Positions 59,658 through 64,000 of a stretch of DNA of 64,000 nt are shown one piece after another (position 1 is the stretch's first letter; each line of letters starts with the position of its first letter). Source of the DNA: Aquanectria penicillioides (Eukaryota; Ascomycota; Sordariomycetes; Hypocreales; Nectriaceae). The DNA is taken from NCBI GenBank assembly GCA_003415625.1, contig PYIU01000003.1, forward strand, positions 2,232,001 to 2,296,000. Direction: 5' to 3'. Both the position numbers and the translations under genes were made by a program. The notes beneath the pieces were generated by a model, which saw only the letters and a program-made list of their open reading frames with translations, was not told the DNA's origin and did not search any database.

Positions 59658-60590
59658 TGTGGGAATCAGACACGGGAAACTGTGGTGAAGGAATCATCTG
59701 GGGCTACTAGAGCTCGCAGACACCGGGAGGAGCCAGTGCAGATGGGTAGCTGTTGGTGGGTTACCAAAAGCGAACGTCGGCGGGGTGGCAGTGGCAGGCG
59801 ATTTCTGAACATCCGATCCGAGTCTTACTTCTTTCTGGAGGGAGAAATCGTAAATATCACCACGGACTGACCCCACGTCGAGATGAGATGCACGGCAGTG
59901 CCCCATTCCTAGCGGGGCTTTTGGGGTTGGTGGTTGGCACGGCAGATTTTGACCACCTGGACCCGTTTTCACCGCTTACTTTCAGTGGCTTCAGGGCTAC
60001 GTGCCAGGGTTCCTGGCCGTTTCGTTCGACGCTGTGACATGGAAGCAGCCCTCCGTTTCCAAACTGAAAATGTGCGACGAGCGGGGAAGCAAAAATGAAA
60101 TCGACTAAAACAGCCAAGGAACACGTACAGATAGACCACAACCTCATTCGTTTGGTAAGGATTAGTACCGGTATATTTCCTACGCATTTGATATGAACCC
60201 TTTTTTGAGTTGCCCGGCTTCCGTCCCTGCATCTGGGAATTGCTTTGCCAGAGTAGCTACTACTTTTCCCGAGTAAGCACCTGAGGATCAACACTTCCGA
60301 ATTTTATAAGGAACCCGTTGACCAACGCATCTTGCAGCCCCTTGACTCGAGTGATGGCTTGATTCTGATTCTACTAAAGCGAGGAGCAAATGCGGATTGG
60401 ATTTGTTCGTCGTTGCGTCACAGAAGCCCCCCTTGGCTTGCTGGCATCCTCCGAAGGCAAATTGCTGGCCCACAGCGTACCCCGCCGCCCACTACCTGAC
60501 CTAAATTATTCGCTAGCCATCATTATCCAACCCAAATACCATCTCCAGCCTCTCAACTACTAAGCCTTCGGTTACCTACTGCCGTCACCC
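59658..60590. promoter_or_regulatory. Divergent promoter, GCN1 / DEAH helicase
   Basis: About 930 bp between divergent start codons, so both promoters are here. Small ORFs on both strands look like chance. No repeat or RNA gene seen. Confidence 0.5.
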
Positions 60591-63500
60591 ATGGCTGGAG
60601 CAAAGAAAAAGAAGAAGCCCGCTGCTAACCCAGCCCGGGGCTTTGCGACCACTTCTATCGCCTCTAAACCTAGACCTGAAGCCGTCCAGCCTGAATCGAA
60701 ATCCTCGACACCTGCGAAGGGGCAGGGTGCCCCTCCATCATCCCAAGCCAATGCCCCACCACCCACTGCCGCTCCTAGCGATACCAATACCAAACTTGCT
60801 TCAAAGGACAAAGAATTATCCCCAGAGGAGTTTGAGAAACAACTAGAAGAGTCCGAATTGCAGCTTCTTGTCGAGAGATACGCACCTAAGACGAAACGAG
60901 ATGCTCTACGCCAGCGCACACGGCTCGAGACTGACCGGCGACTGCTTCGCGGCCAGGCTGACAACATAAACAGCTCCAAATGGCTGCCACAAGAGCTCAT
61001 GGATCATGTAATCAATTTGATTCAAGCGGAAAGTCGGTTCGCAGCCTCAAGTCTTGCTTCTTCCGACAGTTCTGGTGGTGGCAAAATGCTTCCCGAGGAG
61101 GAAATGGTCACCCGTCTTTGGACCTTGCAGCAAACACTTTCCGCAGTTGATTTCCCTCTTAAGCGAGTCGAATCGGCTATCCGATATATTTTGGAAATTG
61201 CACCCAACGTCTCAACAACTATTCGAGACTCTATTTGGGGGCTTGAGGAAGCACTGGACTGGCTGGCACGAGAGTGCCCTCTGGACGAGTTGCCGGCATA
61301 TGATACTAAGCCCAAGCCAGCGTCAAAAAGCACGACCGGTTCGCACCTTCAATTCTCCGGTAAACTTTTAGGGTTCTAATTATAATACAGAGACACCACA
61401 TGATTCACCAATTCCTACCCGTTCAAACACTCCACGACATTTAGAGTCTCGTAACGGCCGTAAGAACAAGGCCGGTGGTGGCAACAGCCATCAGGCTTTG
61501 CCCCTAGCTCCAGCAAAGAAGTTGATAGTTATGTGCGATAGCGATATTGAGCCGGATGAACTTGTGCCAAAGTATTTGGAAGCTAAAGCAAAATTGATGG
61601 AACTCGAGCGTCGATATAGTGCGTCTAGCAAATCCAGAGTGTCTGATACTGACCACGGACTTGCTGTTGCAAAACTAGAAGCTAAGATTGGGAAGATTGA
61701 GAAGGATGTCCTCTTCGACAAATTTGAGGCTGACCAAAAGTGGAGATCTGAGAAGATTCTCCTGGAAAGGCAGTTGGCAATGGCGAAGAAGGAAATCCAG
61801 AGTAAGCCCGAAGAAAGTCAGACATCCGAACAACTTATCATAGAGCGGACTGTTGGAGATGGAATCAGTGACGAGGCAGAACGAATGGCTGCTGAGATCT
61901 TAGCTGAGGCCAACGAGGATGAGGACGACTTAGGCGGGTTGTTTGCGTCTTTACCTCAAAATGAAGTGGATTCAGAAACAGGACAAGCTCGAACCGTCGT
62001 GAATTCAGCCGATGGCACCAAGATTGTTATCCGAGATTTCGGTAAATGGACTGGGTTCAGTCCTAGGAGGGCCCTGGAGGAAGCCTGCCGCTCAAGGTAA
62101 GATGTGAATTTCCTACTCTACATACCAAACATACTTGGCTCACGTTTATATAGAGACGCTTTGGCAAAGGTATCGTTTATTCTTGTGTCAGATACTTCTT
62201 TTGCCAACCGCCACTCGGTGGATATTTTCTGGACAAGATCTCAGGAGCAGCCACAATCCAAAACAATATCCGAGATTGAAATCATCACTGATCCCTATCA
62301 CTTCACATTCACCATGAATGGGGTCGCCACCCGGATGCCAAGCAGTCCGAGGCATACATTGCGACAGCGGCTCTGTACTATACTTTCAGTGGTAATCCTA
62401 AAGAAGAGAAAGTCGGTATAAGACTTCCACCAGCATGGCGGGACCTTTGGTCTGAGCTTGCAGAAGCAAGAAAAACCGAGGTGGATGCCCAAGATCGAGC
62501 TGTAGTTAAAGATCTTAGAACTCTCGTTCGCGAAAGACATGACCAAGAACTTGAAGACGGCGTCATTCTCCAGGGAGCATTTCGAGGTCGGGGTACAGCC
62601 AAGAATAACCACGACTCTGGCGATGATGTGAGTCAAGATCGAGCCAGGCAAGTTGACGGAAATGCAGAATACTACCAAAGGATTTGGGCGGAAAAGTCTG
62701 GTTCGCGCAAGTATCAGGCAATGTTGGTATGCTTATAGCCGGCCCTCGTTTGTCATATTTAAGCTTACATATTGGTAGCAATCGAGAATGCAACTCCCAA
62801 TGTGGAACTTTCGAGAGCAAGTTCTTAGGGCTGTCGATACCAACCAAGTTGTTATTGTCTGCGGCGAAACTGGATGGTATGATGCTATCCACCAATTCAA
62901 GTTTGATTAAACGCTCAAATTGCCACAGTGGAAAGAGCACTCAGGTGCCCGCCTTTTTGTTGGAGCACCAGCTCTCTCAAGGCAGGCCTTGTAAAGTATA
63001 CTGCACTGAACCTCGACGCATATCTGCCATTTCGCTGGCTCGCCGAGTAAGCGAAGAGTTAGGAGAGAACAAAAAAGATCTAGGGAGTAGCAGATCCCTT
63101 GTCGGCTACTCAATTCGCTTGGAGGCAAACACTTCTCGTGAGACCAGGCTCGTTTACGCCACGACAGGCATTGTCATGCGAATGCTCGAGGGGTCTAATG
63201 ATCTCCAAGAAGTGACACATTTGGTTCTTGATGAAGTTCACGAACGCTCAATCGATAGCGACTTTCTACTAATCGTACTCAAGAACCTCATGAAGCGACG
63301 CCGTGATCTCAAGGTCGTACTCATGTCTGCTACAGTCGACGCTGATCGATTCTCAGCCTATCTTGGAGGTGCACCAGTTCTCAACGTCCCTGGACGGACA
63401 TTTCCCGTACAAGTTCGTTATCTAGAAGATGCGATTGAGCTTACTGAGTACTCGGCGGGGGATCGGGTGAATGAAAAACTGGTTGATCTTGATGATGACT

Positions 63501-64000
63501 TAGTTGAGAGCGAATCAGAAGGCCCTAAAAGCGACATATCAAAGAGCCTCGCGGCATATTCTCCGAAGACACGAGCCACACTCGCTCAAATAGACGAGTA
63601 CCGTATCGAGTTCGATTTGATTGTGCAATTGATTGCACATGTTGCTAGCGATTATGACCTTCAGGCATACAGCAAAGCGATTTTGGTTTTCTTGCCAGGC
63701 ATTGCCGATATTCGAACATTGAACGACTTACTTCTTGGAGACCCGCGGTTTTCAAAAAATTGGATGGTATATCCTTTGCACTCAACCATTGCAACAGAAG
63801 ACCAAGAATCCGCGTTTCTCATTCCACCCCCTGGGATGCGAAAAATTGTTCTTGCAACCAACATTGCAGAGACAGGCATCACTATTCCCGATGTAACATG
63901 TGTCATTGACACTGGAAAACATAGAGAAATGCGATTCGATGAACGGCGTCAACTCTCACGACTTCTTGACACATTCATCTCGCGAGCGAATGCGAAGCAA
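60591..64000 (+). CDS. DEAH-box RNA helicase, YLR419W/DHX29-like (partial, one frame break)
   Basis: Exons 60591-61338, 61391-62096, 62154-62726, 62779-62876 and 62929 to the window end. The N-terminal 250 residues are basic then helical; an RWD/dsRBD-like region follows (FGKWTGFSPRRALEEACRSRDALAKVSF). Helicase motifs: I GETGCGKST, Ia TEPRRISA, TTGIVMRML, II DEVH (LDEVHERS), III SAT (LMSATVDADRF), then IVFLPGxxxI-like LVFLPGIADI and V TNIAETGITIPD. DEVH/DEAH enzymes of this branch remodel RNA in translation initiation or ribosome-associated steps; the exact role is inferred. Exon 3 needs one more base at the C run 62330-62332, after which the conserved AKQSEAYIATAALYY segment reads in frame. 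The 3' end, including the OB-fold region, lies outside. Confidence 0.9.

Noticed and set aside
61360..61390. A 31-bp intron (GTAAAC donor) in the helicase gene
   Set aside because: Too short for a fungal intron; a 52-bp intron from 61339 with the same acceptor and same phase is more plausible, though not proven.

Overview
The window is nuclear DNA of a filamentous ascomycete (Pezizomycotina, probably Eurotiomycetes; the class is inferred). Genes carry several 45-100 bp GT-AG introns and are packed on both strands. Two blocks are extremely AT-rich with the look of repeat-induced point mutation (RIP). The proteins resemble fungal fimbrin, Are2, Srp1, Mrm2, Ost3, TAF8, Gcn1 and RACK1/CpcB. There are no bacterial, plasmid or viral genes, and I saw no tRNA, rRNA or CRISPR.

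Layout. 1-7.5 kb: a TA-rich RIP island with no surviving gene. 7.9-9.2 kb: an SRAP/HMCES DNA-repair gene next to the island. 9.5-12.7 kb (-): a DDHD phospholipase. 13.5-14.4 kb (-): a RING-like/ankyrin-like unknown. 15.6-17.7 kb (+): fimbrin. 17.9-20.2 kb (-): sterol O-acyltransferase. 21.3-22.6 kb (+): an Srp1-type SR protein. 24.0-25.3 kb (+): a mitochondrial carrier. 26.0-26.8 kb (+): ribosomal protein eL18. 27.0-28.4 kb (-): Mrm2 methyltransferase. 28.9-30.6 kb (-): a coiled-coil AT-hook protein. 31.1-32.2 kb (+): Ost3/6. 33.2-34.6 kb (-): RACK1, with a U24-like snoRNA in an intron. 35.4-36.4 kb (-): TAF8. 37.35-42.86 kb: a complete but RIP-destroyed Ty1/copia element with 259-bp LTRs and a perfect 5-bp target duplication. 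43.6-46.3 kb (+): an isochorismatase-AlkB-GST fusion. 46.7-48.6 kb (-): mitochondrial serine hydroxymethyltransferase. 50.0-50.8 kb (-): ribosomal protein eL19. 51.5-59.7 kb (-): Gcn1. 60.6 kb to the end (+): a DEAH-box helicase cut by the window edge.

Exon structures were assembled by hand from splice signals, reading phase and family knowledge. For most genes the exon lengths sum to whole codons and give the expected family length. Four genes (phospholipase, AlkB fusion, Gcn1, helicase) each need exactly one extra base, always at a G or C run, to restore an otherwise intact conserved frame. I read this as a base-calling pattern rather than four independent pseudogenes.

The genes are unrelated housekeeping functions and do not form one pathway or cluster. 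Several act in translation (eL18, eL19, RACK1, Gcn1, the helicase). The best leads are the intronic U24 snoRNA whose second guide looks lost, the inner-side polarity and base context of the RIP damage, the three-domain AlkB fusion, and the stop-free first intron of the SR gene. I found no convincing new multi-gene system.
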